A stretch of 64,000 bases of DNA, from NCBI RefSeq assembly GCF_963678635.1, contig NW_026971303.1:1-64000 (forward strand). Reading direction: 5' to 3'. The stretch is from Symsagittifera roscoffensis (taxonomy: Eukaryota; Xenacoelomorpha; Acoela; Convolutidae). How positions within the stretch are numbered: the first letter of the stretch is position 1; every line of letters begins with the position of its first letter. The notes under the pieces are model-generated. The model was given only the letters and a program-made list of their open reading frames with translations. It was not told the DNA's origin and did no database searches. Of the stretch, positions 23,568 through 35,411 are shown in pieces. Made by a program: the position numbers and the translations under genes.

Positions 23568-24023
23568 TTGTCAAAAACGGTTATCTTGAAAATTGAAAAA
23601 GATCAGCATCTCGAGCTATACTCGCCAGTTGAACCTCCATCTGAAAGCAAAAAAGTTTGGATTGATCACGCATTAGAGAACAAAAAAGGCGACGAGGTAA
23701 CTCCAACTTCTTCGAAGTTTGTCAAAAACGAAACTCCGACAATTGTACCGATCAATAAGAAATATGTCTATAGCGGAAACTTGGCCATCATCTTCGATAA
23801 GACAATTAACATTCGCCAACAGGGTTTCATCTATCAACCAACAGTTTTGTTCAGCGATCTGATTGGCATTAGGCAGGCAACACAATCGCTAATCTTGAGC
23901 ACAAATCGCAATTCTTGCCTATTACAATTATTGCTGCATTTTACGAAAAAAGTAGATAGAAAAATTTCAATTCAGCTGTACCAAAAGCTACTAATAATCC
24001 GGTATGCTCTAGCTACTCTGTAG
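23568..24023 (+). CDS. 151-residue hypothetical ORF (copy 1)
   Basis: This is the longest open frame of the array unit. It starts at an ATG equivalent in a Lys-rich context and ends at TAG near 24023. The first half is charged (Lys/Glu), the second half hydrophobic with Leu/Ile repeats. I recognise no family. The copy in unit 2 (30024-30479) differs by one Pro-to-Thr change. It may be a real small gene of an unidentified element or a chance frame. Confidence 0.3.
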   Translation: MSKTVILKIEKDQHLELYSPVEPPSESKKVWIDHALENKKGDEVTPTSSKFVKNETPTIVPINKKYVYSGNLAIIFDKTINIRQQGFIYQPTVLFSDLIGIRQATQSLILSTNRNSCLLQLLLHFTKKVDRKISIQLYQKLLIIRYALATL

Positions 24024-24467
24024 CCCATCTTTTGGCTCCCATACGACTTTTTCCCCGTCAACAACTTTAAAAACGTTGCTCGTTGCTGAAAACACTCTGG
24101 ATACACTTCTCATGCCGAATTCTCGCAGATATCTGCAAAATTATTCTGCGGCGGGAATCAAAATTTGCTTTGGTATAGGTACTTCGGGCCGTGAAACACC
24201 CAATCAGCAGACAATCTACCATTAAACTCAACAAAACTTACCACTAAGGTCCCACTGGTACTCGCAATAACCCAATGTACTACTGGTGTAAAAACTGATG
24301 GAAATACAAACCCGTCTGTTGATGTTTCTTCTTCTGTATTGTTTTTATTCAGCGCCAGTTCTTGATAGAATTATTTGATGGTACCGCTACTATGGGATAC
24401 CCAAGGAGAACATACGCATAACAGCAGCAGTAATTTAAAGCAAAAGCTGGAATTGACTTCGTTGCAT

Positions 24468-24671
24468 TCAACTTTCAGCCGCAAGACGTGACACTAAATG
24501 ACTAAGTCCAAGCTTTGCTTTGTCAGTCTCGAAGGAGTATCTTATTTCCCTAATGGATGCTGGCCCAGTTTGATGGCAACCCGTTCCAGTGGCACGAATG
24601 CTTTTGCCATTTTTGCAGTACTGTAGGGGCAGCCTTCTTGAGCAACGATGTGAATTTAGTTTAATTACCAA
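24468..24671 (-). pseudogene. piggyBac-like transposase scrap (copy 1)
   Basis: A 67-residue minus-strand frame contains LPLQYCKNGKSIRATGTG followed by Gly-Pro-Ala-Ser. piggyBac-family (DDE_Tnp_1_7) transposases commonly have a Leu-Pro-Leu helix followed by a Gly-x-x-Ala-Thr-Gly-Thr-Val-Arg motif in this arrangement. Here the motif is degraded, and no other piggyBac landmark was found nearby. Assignment rests on this one motif. Confidence 0.35.
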
Positions 24672-25641
24672 CCCTAGTCACTGGAAAAGCTTGGAAAATT
24701 ATCGCAGAGCTCGAATAGGGTGGAATTATGTATAAGGGTGCCCTGGAAACTTCAAAAAAAAATTTTAACCAATAAAAAGTGATTACCGTCCACCTTAACA
24801 AGTTGCCAAATTCTGAGTTTCTGAGAATATGATGACCATCCTCATTCTGGTGGCCGTCTTTAGGTCTCTTGACCATGCATAAGATCTAAAAAACATTTCT
24901 TCAAAAATCAATCTATGCAAAAATAGCATCAAATATGAAAAATTTGTTGTTGTTCTTGTGGCAAAATCAAATTGGTCACTCCCCGTTTTAATTGACTCTA
25001 TATTTGAAGGATAAAACTGAGGCTCACTAGCAGATAAGAAATTTTCCTCCAAAACCCAAAGTCAAAGAGCCATCCAAAGTAAAAGTAAAACGAAAGTTTT
25101 TGCCTCATTAATTATCTATGATATCGATGTTCTGCAAGAGCAAGCATGACTTGTGGAAGTGCTCTGTAATTAAAGTCAAAACAATAGCAGCAAAATTTTC
25201 CGCGGAGAACAAGTTGTGGTCTTTTTACTTTCAAGGGAACCATGCATTCCGGCAAGACCAACGAAATGCATCAAGCCAGGATGCACAAGCAACCCAAAGT
25301 GTTCTTCTCCGTGGTTCTAAATGTGTTCATCCTAGTTAAAACGACGAAAAAACCAACAACCACGCAAGCCTGAACACTAGTGAAACAAAAACTTGTGCAA
25401 GTCCGGTTTAAATGAATACAAACGCTGATAGCAAAAATTTTCAGTAAGCGCAAATTCGAGTCATGCAAACACCAATTTCGCTTAAGTATTTAGATTCTCA
25501 ACAATCAAAAAAGATCGAAAGAATTACTGCTCATAATAAAACCCTAGGTTTCTACAGATTTCCCCATGCTAATTCTTTTAGTATTTCTAGACTCCTTAAA
25601 ACTGCTGAATAGTCAACCATCTCATTATTTCTGGAGGATAT

Positions 25642-25905
25642 TTGGATCTCACAGCAAAAATAATTAACAGAACAAAATTAGATAAACATCTCGTCGTTGC
25701 GGATGCTGCCAATATCCCTGCCGTACAAACCAAGTATACTTTACTTGCTCTCATCAAAGTAATTGTAAAAAGATTCGCCGTTTTAGATCTAAATTTTGGT
25801 CAAAGTTCCTTTCATACCATTAGTCCTGATGAAAAATTTAAGAGTGAATTGATCGGTGGTTTTGAGCTTCTTAGTGCAATTATCTACAGAGTCCTTTCCA
25901 CATGA
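25642..25905 (+). CDS. 87-residue ORF spanning the unit boundary (copy 1/2)
   Basis: An open frame beginning at a TTG and crossing the copy 1/copy 2 junction at about 25871. It is repeated at 32099-32362 across the next junction, so the array junction does not break it and the unit boundary I use is arbitrary at this point. It is Leu/Ile/Val-rich with no recognised domain, and lacks an ATG start. Confidence 0.2.
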   Translation: MDLTAKIINRTKLDKHLVVADAANIPAVQTKYTLLALIKVIVKRFAVLDLNFGQSSFHTISPDEKFKSELIGGFELLSAIIYRVLST

Positions 25906-26385
25906 TTCAAGTGCAATGCAGACAAAATCGTGCTAAGTAAAACGACACCAGTTTAATAAAACGATGACATGGAAAAGAGTTATGGGGCTTAAAAACAGGA
26001 AAACTTGCGTTGCATCGAAGAAAAGAAGGCGTCTGAATTTTTGAATAATTCGCCATCGTATGGCCAGAGAACACAGTTAAATTGTTTGGAAAAACATTTG
26101 ACAAAAGATCCTCATTTTTTTTGTGAAATTCCAATATGGATTTAAATCAGAAAACAAGATCAGATTATAACCGGTTAAAACACATGAAATTAACACTACA
26201 ACCCATTCGCACACCTTCCCTCCAATCAAAATAAAGGGGAAACTTACGAACTTTTACATGATAACTTTGAAGAAAATATTACCCCGGATTGACCTCCTTA
26301 AGCCGAAAATGCTCATCTTACAACTCCATACACCGAAAACATTTACCAAAAAATTCCATACATCAAAAGTATGGAAAAATGAGTA

Positions 26386-26515
26386 TCATACAGTTTTCAT
26401 ACAATTTCAAAAATTCATTGAAAAAAGATTTGAACTAGTTTCCGCAGCTGTTTGAGCTAAAAAAACAGTCTGGTAATGAAAAAGAAACGATGTTTCATAA
26501 ATGAAAACTGTATGA
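26386..26515. repeat. 15-bp inverted repeat, MITE-like segment (copy 2)
   Basis: TCATACAGTTTTCAT at 26386-26400 is the exact inverted complement of 26501-26515, with a 100-bp spacer. The same arrangement occurs in copy 3 near 32843-32972. This could be a small foldback transposon remnant. No clear target-site duplication was identified. Confidence 0.6.
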
Positions 26516-29500
26516 CTAGCAATTTTTTGATGGCGACAACAAATAAGTTTCCAAGTATTATTGAAATTGCAAAAAGTTTTTTTGTTTTGTTTCACCGGAA
26601 AATCGAACTTTGTACTCAAAAAGGTGTTAACTTACTTAATCTTACTTAGGGGTATTGATTGTGTTCAAGGGTTGGAGAATAGTAAATCGATCCACAAGGT
26701 TCAGGTATAATTAGAACGCAAGTAGTTCGTTAGATACTATTTTAAACTTACTAAGTCTAAGATCTATCCTGGGTCTGGTAAGAGGAGGGTTCAAGTGAAG
26801 GATCAATAACCGAAGTTCTTCACTGTTTATCCTAATTTGAATGGTTAGTTTTATTTAAAAATTTCTATTAGTCTTGGGTCTTTTGGAAGGGTTGAATAGT
26901 GAATCGACGTTTGAGGTCGTTAAACACTTGTTAAGTGGGTGGGGGAGAACTAAATTGTTCTTTTTGATCCAAGGATAGGCCTTGATGATCAGGTTTTAAA
27001 TTTAGTGAAATAGAAAATTTATTGAGATCCAAGGATAAGCCTTGATGATCTAATTTTAAAATTAAGTGAATTTAAGTTTAATTTGGTTTAAATTGATTTA
27101 AGAAAAAGATTTAGTGTTTTAATGATATTAGTGAGCTTATGATTGCTGTTATGTTTAGGTGATGAAGCTGGGACAACAGATGATTTTATAATTTTTAACA
27201 ATTTATTGTCATGCTACTAATTTTTATTTTCATTTTCAATAAATATTTTTCAAACATGTTTTATATAAGACTGCAGAAATTAAGAAAAAGATCTGAGATC
27301 TTTTTATCAATCGTTATTGTATTTTAATAATTTTGTTTAGCGCCTAAATGATCATGAAGATTGACTTCGAAATTTTATGTTTGCAGATGAAAATCTAAAT
27401 TCATTGCTAATAAAATTCTAAATTTAAAAGTTTGAGTTGGCTTTTGCCGTACGATCATAAAACTATTTGGTAAGTTTCTACTTTGTCGTATGTCGTCTCT
27501 TGTTCGAAGTTTTCTTCCAATTCCGGGTAGTTCCATTATCGTTTGGAATATCGGCTCTGATCTATCGAGTCGTAGAGACATTTCGATTAAATTATTATTG
27601 TATAACATTTTGAAAATGTTTTGTCTAATTTCTAATCTCTTTTTGGTTAATTCTAAGCTATTAAGGTTCTTATTCGAGACTTATGGTCGCACCAGATGAG
27701 TTAGGACCGATGTGGTTATTTCATAGAGTAATTTCGGATACTCTATGATTATTCGATTTCGGTTGAGAAAATTTTCAACCTCTTCTAAAAGTCCTTATGA
27801 CTTGATCAGAAAAGGCACATACCTAAATAACCTGTCGCAGCAAATTGCAACCAGATCAAGCACGTTACTCTAAAACGACCTTTTGGATTTAGACAAAGGG
27901 TTGACAAAAAAAGTGACAACGCACTAATTATTCAGGCAGTCTGTCCATCCTTATGAAAAATTGGCCAAAACTAAGACAAAGTCAAATACGACAAGGCCGA
28001 ATGCGACTTCAGATTCAAGCGAATGTAGCCGCAAGCATTTTCATCCGATACCATTTTCAGTTAGAAAGGGGATTCTTACAGGTGTCGCAAGCATATGTTT
28101 TACATATCTGAATATTTGTAGAGACCTTGTTTTCTCTTCAGTTACTGTGTTGGTGAGCTTTCCTTGACATTAAAAAAACGGCTCCATGAAATTTAATTAC
28201 GTTCCTCTAACGCCTGCTATGTAAACTTAACCTAGTATCGAAAAAGTCGAAGTTTTTTTTGAAAAAAATTAAACACTTTTTTCTGTGAAAACTTTCAAAA
28301 TTCGCAATTGTTCAAAAAAGCGCCTTGTTTTATAATGAATTACGTCAAATGACAGAGTTGAATTTTTTCATCCAAAATTTGGACCATTTGGACCAAAAGC
28401 AGAAAAAACTGCATATTTTTGCAAAAGCATCAGGTTACAGGAGGAATGTGAAGCGTTGAATAAATACATTAGTTTTTTTCAAGAAATGTTTTGGGAAAAA
28501 TTTCGAAAAATTATCGGGAAAACCCTAATTTTTTGATAATTTTCTACAAAAAATTAGTTTTTTTTTCGAAATTTGGTGTAGCTAATCAAACTAACGCATT
28601 TGGTTAAAAATTGCCGGAATCACGCTCCATAGCTTATTATCTAGCAAGGGGTCCTATTTTGTGCTACAACTTTGTTTTCTCAAGGTGTTGCGGGAGTGCA
28701 GCTCACAGTTTGCTTGATTTCATCCCTAAAGATTTGTTTTTAAAACCTACTGATGTCCATACTAGCTGCCAGCTCGCTGCACCACGCTTCGAAAAATCTT
28801 ACGCGTTCTTCAAAAATTTGTAAATTGCAATCGTGGCTAGTTTTCCTAGCTTGATTTTCAACTCTACCGCATTACACGTCTGCAAAAAAGTTCAGCATCA
28901 ATTAAGTCACTCTGTGTCCGACTAAACCGATACTGTTATTAAGCAAAACGATGAAAAAAACTCTTTTTGTCGAAATCCTAGCGATAACTCTAAGTCATCA
29001 ATGCCTAATCTTATAAAGCATAAACATAATTCTTACGCAATTTTTTTTCTACTGTAAACGTGATGGCACGAAAGATAATTACAGTGAAGTGAAAGAATCG
29101 AGTTTTCTATCACTTCATAAACTAATGTACCTGATATCTAGAAAAACGCAAGACCTCCTTGAACTGTTACAAAATTTTTACCAACATACCAGGATCGACC
29201 AAGAGAACTTAAAACGCTTACAATCTTCGGGTGTTATGGCAGTAAATTCATGTACATCATTGCAAAAAACCCAAGGCAAGAAAAAGGCAAACGGCAAGCT
29301 ATACAAACATTTTGTTGTGTCATGATGCGATTTGTTAAACAAAAATAAAGGTCTGCTTTTTTTCTTCCAAACTGAGCAATTGAGTATAAGTGAGTTAAGT
29401 TAGTTTTGTTCAAAAAGACAGAACAATCTCAGGTCAACTTTTGACCGTTGATGAATGGTATAACACCTGTAGAAATTGAGTTTTTCATAGTTCACAGCAG

Positions 29501-30023
29501 TGAAAATAAATATTTAGAAAAGCAAAAACAGAAGCAGTAATTGAATCATGCTGTGAATCATGCTGAGAAAACGTTAGCTAAAAATGCCAAAAGAGAGATT
29601 TTTAGCTACAAAACCGGATGAACTTAAGTAAGTTATTACTGGTATAGGCTGCATGGTGTGGTAGTATAGTTGAAATAAGCTAATGAAGAAACCGGTTACA
29701 CTCGCTGTCATATGGAATCTAATGTGTCTTCAGAGGTCTGCTAGTGAATCTAGTCATTCACATCTTCATCAAAATTGACAAAATCTGGTTTCAGTAAGTA
29801 ATCCTCAATCAAATCCTTGACCCTAAGTGAGCGAAGCAAGCATCATGAACTTAAAAGACAGCATGGAACCACTTACGACTGAAACAATGAGAGGCCATCA
29901 TCAAAAAACAACAGCATCAGATTGAAATAGGACAAAAACAACAAGAAAAATCAAGCACGAAAATATTCTACTTGAAAAGGAACGGCCCAGAAACGAAAGT
30001 GATTTTAAAAGCTGAAGCGAAAA

Positions 30024-30479
30024 TTGTCAAAAACGGTTATCTTGAAAATTGAAAAAGATCAGCATCTCGAGCTATACTCGCCAGTTGAACCTCCATCTGA
30101 AAGCAAAAAAGTTTGGATTGATCACGCATTAGAGAACAAAAAAGGCGACGAGGTAACTCCAACTTCTTCGAAGTTTGTCAAAAACGAAACTACGACAATT
30201 GTACCGATCAATAAGAAATATGTCTATAGCGGAAACTTGGCCATCATCTTCGATAAGACAATTAACATTCGCCAACAGGGTTTCATCTATCAACCAACAG
30301 TTTTGTTCAGCGATCTGATTGGCATTAGGCAGGCAACACAATCGCTAATCTTGAGCACAAATCGCAATTCTTGCCTATTACAATTATTGCTGCATTTTAC
30401 GAAAAAAGTAGATAGAAAAATTTCAATTCAGCTGTACCAAAAGCTACTAATAATCCGGTATGCTCTAGCTACTCTGTAG
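30024..30479 (+). CDS. 151-residue hypothetical ORF (copy 2)
   Basis: Second copy of the frame at 23568-24023, differing by one amino acid replacement (Pro to Thr near residue 56). Same caveats: no recognised domain, and conservation here reflects recent duplication. Confidence 0.3.
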   Translation: MSKTVILKIEKDQHLELYSPVEPPSESKKVWIDHALENKKGDEVTPTSSKFVKNETTTIVPINKKYVYSGNLAIIFDKTINIRQQGFIYQPTVLFSDLIGIRQATQSLILSTNRNSCLLQLLLHFTKKVDRKISIQLYQKLLIIRYALATL

Positions 30480-30923
30480 CCCATCTTTTGGCTCCCATAC
30501 GACTTTTTCCCCGTCAACAACTTTAAAAACGTTGCTAGTTGCTGAAAACACTCTGGATACACTTCTCATGCCAAATTCTCGCAGATATCTGCAAAATTAT
30601 TCTGCGGTGGGAATCAAAATTTGCTTTGGTATAGGTACTTCGGGCCGTGAAACACCCAATCAGCAGACAATCTACCATTAAACTCAACAAAACTTACCAC
30701 TAAGGTCCCACTGGTACCCGCCATAACCCAATGTACTACTGGTGTAAAAACTGATGGAAATACAAACCCGTCTGTTGATGTTTCTTCTTCTGTATTGTTT
30801 TTATTCAGCGCCAGTTCTTGATAGAATTATTTGATGGTACCGCTACTATGGGATACCCAAGGAGAACATACGCATAACAGCAGCAGTAATTTAAAGCAAA
30901 AGCTGGAATTGACTTCGTTGCAT

Positions 30924-31127
30924 TCAACTTTCAGCCGCAAGACGTGACACTAAATGACTAATTCCAAGCTTTGCTTTGTCAGTCTCGAAGGAGTATCTTA
31001 TTTCCCTAATGGATGCTGGCCCAGTTTGATGGCAACCCGTTCCAGTGGCACGAATGCTTTTGCCATTTTTGCAGTACTGTAGGGGCAGCCTTCTTGAGCA
31101 ACGATGTGAATTTAGTTTAATTACCAA
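30924..31127 (-). pseudogene. piggyBac-like transposase scrap (copy 2)
   Basis: Copy of 24468-24671 with a single residue change (Leu to Ile near the end). Same weak motif-based assignment. Confidence 0.35.
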
Positions 31128-33181
31128 CCCTAGTCACTGGAAAAGCTTGGAAAATTATCGCAGAGCTCAAATAGGGTGGAATTATGTATAAGGGTGCCCT
31201 GGAAACTTCAAAAAAAAATTTAACCAATAAAAAAAGTGATTACCGTCCACCTTAACAAGTTGCCAAATTCTGAGTTTCTGAGAATATGATGACCATCCTC
31301 ATTCTGGTGGCCGTCTTTAGGTCTCTTGACCATGCATAAGATCTAAAAAACATTTCTTCAAAAATCAATCTATGCAAAAATAGCATCAAATATGAAAAAT
31401 TTGTTGTTGTTCTTGTGGCAAAATCAAATTGGTCACTCCCCGTTTTAATTGACTCTATTTTTGAAGGATAAAACTGAGGCTCACTAGCAGATAAGAAATT
31501 TTCCTCCAAAACCCAAAGTCAAAGAGCCATCCAAAGTAAAAGTAAAACGAAATTTTTTGCCTCATTAATTATCTATGATATCGATGTTCTGCAAGAGCAA
31601 GCATGACTTGTGGAAGTGCTCTGTAATTAAAGTCAAAACAATAGCAGCAAAATTTTCCGCGGAGAACAAGTTGTGGTCTTTTTACTTTCAAGGGAACCAT
31701 GCATTCCGGCAAGACCAACGAAATGCATCAAGCCAGGATGCACAAGCAACCCAAAGTGTTCTTCTCCGTGGTTCTAAATGTGTTCATCCTAGTTAAAACG
31801 ACGAAAAAACCAACAACCACGCAAGCCTGAACACTAGTGAAACAAAAACTTGTGCAAGTCCGGTTTAAATGAATACAAACGCTGATAGCAAAAATTTTCA
31901 GTAAGCGCAAATTCGAGTCATGCAAACACCAATTTCGCTTAAGTATTTAGATTCTCAACAATCAAAAAAGATCGAAAGAATTACTGCTCATAATAAAACC
32001 CTAGGTTTCTACAGATTTCCCCATGCTAATTCTTTTAGTATTTCTAGACTCCTTAAAACTGCTAAATAGTCAACCATCTCATTATTTCTGGAGGATATTT
32101 GGATCTCACAGCAAAAATAATTAACAGAACAAAATTAGATAAACATCTCGTCGTTGCGGATGCTGCCAATATCCCTGCCGTACAAACCAAGTATACTTTA
32201 CTTGCTCTCATCAAAGTAATTGTAAAAAGATTCGCCGTTTTAGATCTAAATTTTGGTCAAAGTTCCTTTCATACCATTAGTCCTGATAAAAAATTTAAGA
32301 GTGAATTGATCGGTGGTTTTGAGCTTCTTAGTGCAATTATCTACAGAGTCCTTTCCACATGATTCAAGTGCAATGCAGACAAAATCGTGCTAAGTAAAAC
32401 GACACCAGTTTAATAAAACGATGACATGGAAAAGAGTTATGGGGCTTAAAAACAGGAAAACTTGCGTTGCATCGAAGAAAAGAAGGCGTCTGAATTTTTG
32501 AATAATTCGCCATCGTATGGCCAGAGAACACAGTTAAATTGTTTGGAAAAACATTTGACAAAAGATCCTCATTTTTTTTGTGAAATTCCAATATGGATTT
32601 AAATCAGAAAACAAGATCAGTTTATAACCGGTTAAAACACATGAAATTAACACTACAACCCATTCGCACACCTTCCCTCCAATCAAAATAAAGGGGAAAC
32701 TTACGAACTTTTACATGATAACTTTGAAGAAAATATTACCCCGGATTGACCTCCTTAAGCCGAAAATGCTCATCTTACAACTCCATACACCGAAAACATT
32801 TACCAAAAAATTCCATACATCAAATGTATGGAAAAATGAGTATCATACAGTTTTCATACAATTTCAAGAATTCATTGAAAAAAGATTTGAACTAGTTTTC
32901 GCAGCTGTTTGAGCTAAAAAAACAGTCTGGTAATGAAAAAGAAACGATGTTTCATAAATGAAAACTGTATGACTAGCAATTTTTTGATGGCGACAACAAA
33001 TAAGTTTCCAAGTATTATTGAAATTGCAAAAAGTTTTTTTGTTTTGTTTCACCGGAAAATCAAACTTTGTACTCAAACAAACATTTTTGTATAAAAGTTT
33101 CAGTTTTTTGTCTGCATAGCGTAGTCCCGGATACTCAAAAAATGGATTTTTTTTCCGTTTCTATGAATAAATCTTTCTTCC

Positions 33182-33720
33182 GTGGAAACACGGAAAAAGG
33201 TCACATGTGGTTGTCATCAGAAACCCACTGACACTGGTGCATTACTGAATTTCAGAAATTGTGCTCCTTTGCAATATCAAAAAACTATTATTGAGGGAAC
33301 GGTTCATCGGGTGTTTGAGAGTACCTCAACTAGGGAAAAATTCAATGAGGCATTGGGTGCTAATCAAAAACAAGGGTTGGATAATCAATATCCGGAAAAA
33401 TGGTCAGTTTGGATAGTTTTACGATCATTAAGAAGAAAAAAAGTCTTAACGTTCCTGCACCAAAACGGAAATTAGAGACATTCCGGAAACACGAACATAC
33501 CCTTCTAACGTTACAACAACTACTGGCATCCAAGGTGCGGCAAATAACTGAAGCTCAATTCAATTTCAATGCAAGGAAAAAAAATTCTGCCTACCTTCCA
33601 TGAAAAACCTTTTGAATGTCTTCTGAGGTCTTGAGTGGCTTACAAGCTTACGTGTTGTGGGTGTAACTCCATTTATGGTGCTGGGCCTGAGTTAAACTCA
33701 GAAAAAAGAAGCAAGAACAA
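33182..33720 (+). mobile_element. Penelope-like element fragment (RT end plus GIY-YIG start)
   Basis: The frame from 33182 reads HQKPTDTGALLNF, the conserved motif that follows the RT palm in Penelope-like retroelements, then a helical stretch and a frameshift into 33400-33603. At about 33640-33720 a third frame reads YKLTCCGCNSIYGAG, the Cys-x-x-Cys plus Ile-Tyr start of the GIY-YIG endonuclease. Penelope elements use this nuclease for insertion. The fragment is broken by at least two frameshifts and stops and lacks most of the RT. It begins about 100 bp past the array end. Confidence 0.75.
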
Positions 33721-34799
33721 ATTACGCAAGTAGCATTGCAAATATGGCGGCAACGGCCCAAAATAAACACGCGCGAAGAGTTCAGGTGTAAAGAGTTCAG
33801 TCTAAAGTTGTGTTCTATGTATAAACAATGCTAAACATTGAATCAAAATGAAATAAAAATTGACCTTTTGAGGGAAAAATATAATGAAAAGAATAAAAAC
33901 TAATAGAAAAATTAAGAAAAAAACTGTTCGTTCTTTAATGAGGATGTATTTGCTTACGCAATAACAGTTGTTGAACATTGTATGGCGAGTTTTTGTAAAT
34001 TACTTTTTTAAGTTGTGATCGACTTTTTTTCTTGATCGTTGATCATTTTCGTTTGTTTTTTTTTTTATAATCCTGACATTGCACAGTATGTGCAAAAACC
34101 TTTGAATTGACAATTGTAAATTCTCCTTCCCAAATAACATGTGCGCTTTTTCCGCCTGGTCTGCCTTGCTGAACTTGTAGTCTACCGAGGAGTCGGCTTT
34201 CTTAGGTTCTAAACTCTAGTGGTAAACTCCGAACAGTTTGTCCGACATGAAATAATTAGATAAAATAGGAAATTTTATATGAACTAAAGTATACCAAAGC
34301 TGGCTAAAAGCACAATTTATAAAACTATAAAAGCTAGCACCGAAAAAACCCATGAGAGTATCAAGGCTGGAAAAGGCATGGCAAAAAGTAACGAAGCTAG
34401 TAAAACAGCTAGCGTGTCACGTCTTCTTTGAACTTCGCAAATGCGTCTACGGTATTTTTTTGCTAGCATTTTATAATATATGGAACACTATGAGGAACAC
34501 TGTGTCTCCTCAGACAGTGAAGCAACGTTGCTCTCTCCTCGTAGTATTTTGGAGAGTGAAAAATTAAATAATCCTTGTCCTCAATGCCGTTGCAGCATCA
34601 CACCGTGCAGATTATCAAAATCATTAGTCAAGATACGAAGAACCTTTTTAGCTATAGACATAGGATAATCTGCAAAATTTTTTTATAATATCACATTTTT
34701 TTGGATCTCTTCGTATCTTGAGCCCAGAATACATAGGTGCAGTTACCTTCCTTTGAATACCGTTTCTAAAAAGCTCTTGACTTGAAATATTTAGAAATT
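33721..34799. other. No identifiable content
   Basis: AT-rich sequence with short incidental frames, for example 34352-34567 and 34480-34668. The latter has a Cys-x-x-Cys-x-Cys cluster but nothing around it to support a gene. Confidence 0.5.
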
Positions 34800-35010
34800 A
34801 CTTATCTCGGTCGTCTTGTACCATTGAACAAAACCTTAGACGGATTTGCACCAACAAAATTCAAGTATGTACACCACTTTTGATTTCAGTTTACTAGAAA
34901 AAGATGATTTTAGAGAGGGCATTCAAGTTTTTATTTTCCACGTCGTGAATTTAATCTGAGCACTTGTGATAAAGCGCACTTTTTTTGCCTGACTGTGATT
35001 CCCCCGATAA
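34800..35010 (-). mobile_element. Second Penelope-like 3' fragment (GIY-YIG region)
   Basis: About 34840-35000 is homologous to 35488-35670 in the same orientation, sharing GGATTTGCACCAACAAAATT and the later GTGATTCCCCCGATA. The minus strand reads the Cys-Trp-Cys-Lys-Ser entry to the GIY-YIG domain, but the Tyr-Val-Gly part is destroyed by a stop. It may be a tandem or partially duplicated copy of the element at 35412-36421. Confidence 0.65.
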
Positions 35011-35411
35011 ATTCAAACAACGTTTTCGAACATTTTTATGCATCTTCAATTTTTAAAAGTCTAACCTTTTTGTACCAAAAGATCAAAGATCTTAGAAAGT
35101 GTAATACGCGTCATTAATTCAAAGTTTGGAAAATTTAACCAATCACAGATTCTTAATTATTACAAAAATTATGCAACAACTATTATGCAACAAAATTATT
35201 GTTTCAGCCACAATTTCTGAAAATTTTCAGCTTTTTTTGGTAATTTTGTTTTGTTGCTATTTTCATGCTAACATGTATTTTTTCAACATTTTTTTTATCC
35301 AAACTTTTTCAATTCTGAAGCTATATCCTTAGTATCCGCTCCCTACTTTTAAACTCGTCGCGCGAGTTTTTTGCCGGTCTCTCTTTCCTAATGTGCAATG
35401 CCTCTAAGGTC

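Larger units (their letters stand above)
19431..33076. repeat. Tandem array of a ~6.45-kb unit (2 full copies plus a partial third)
   Basis: Copy 1 is about 19431-25871, copy 2 about 25872-32328, and copy 3 about 32329-33076, all in the same orientation. Landmarks repeat at offsets of 6,441 rising to 6,457 bp because of small indels. By eye the copies differ at around 1% or less. The left edge abuts the 5' side of the Gypsy element. Copy 3 stops at GTACTCAAA, after which the sequence departs from copies 1 and 2. The unit has no long gene but holds a piggyBac-like scrap, a dispersed repeat and several short frames. Confidence 0.97.

Noticed and set aside
34480-34668. Cys-rich 62-codon frame as a possible zinc-finger gene
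   Set aside because: One Cys cluster without a matching His/Cys set, no neighbours, and a length within chance.
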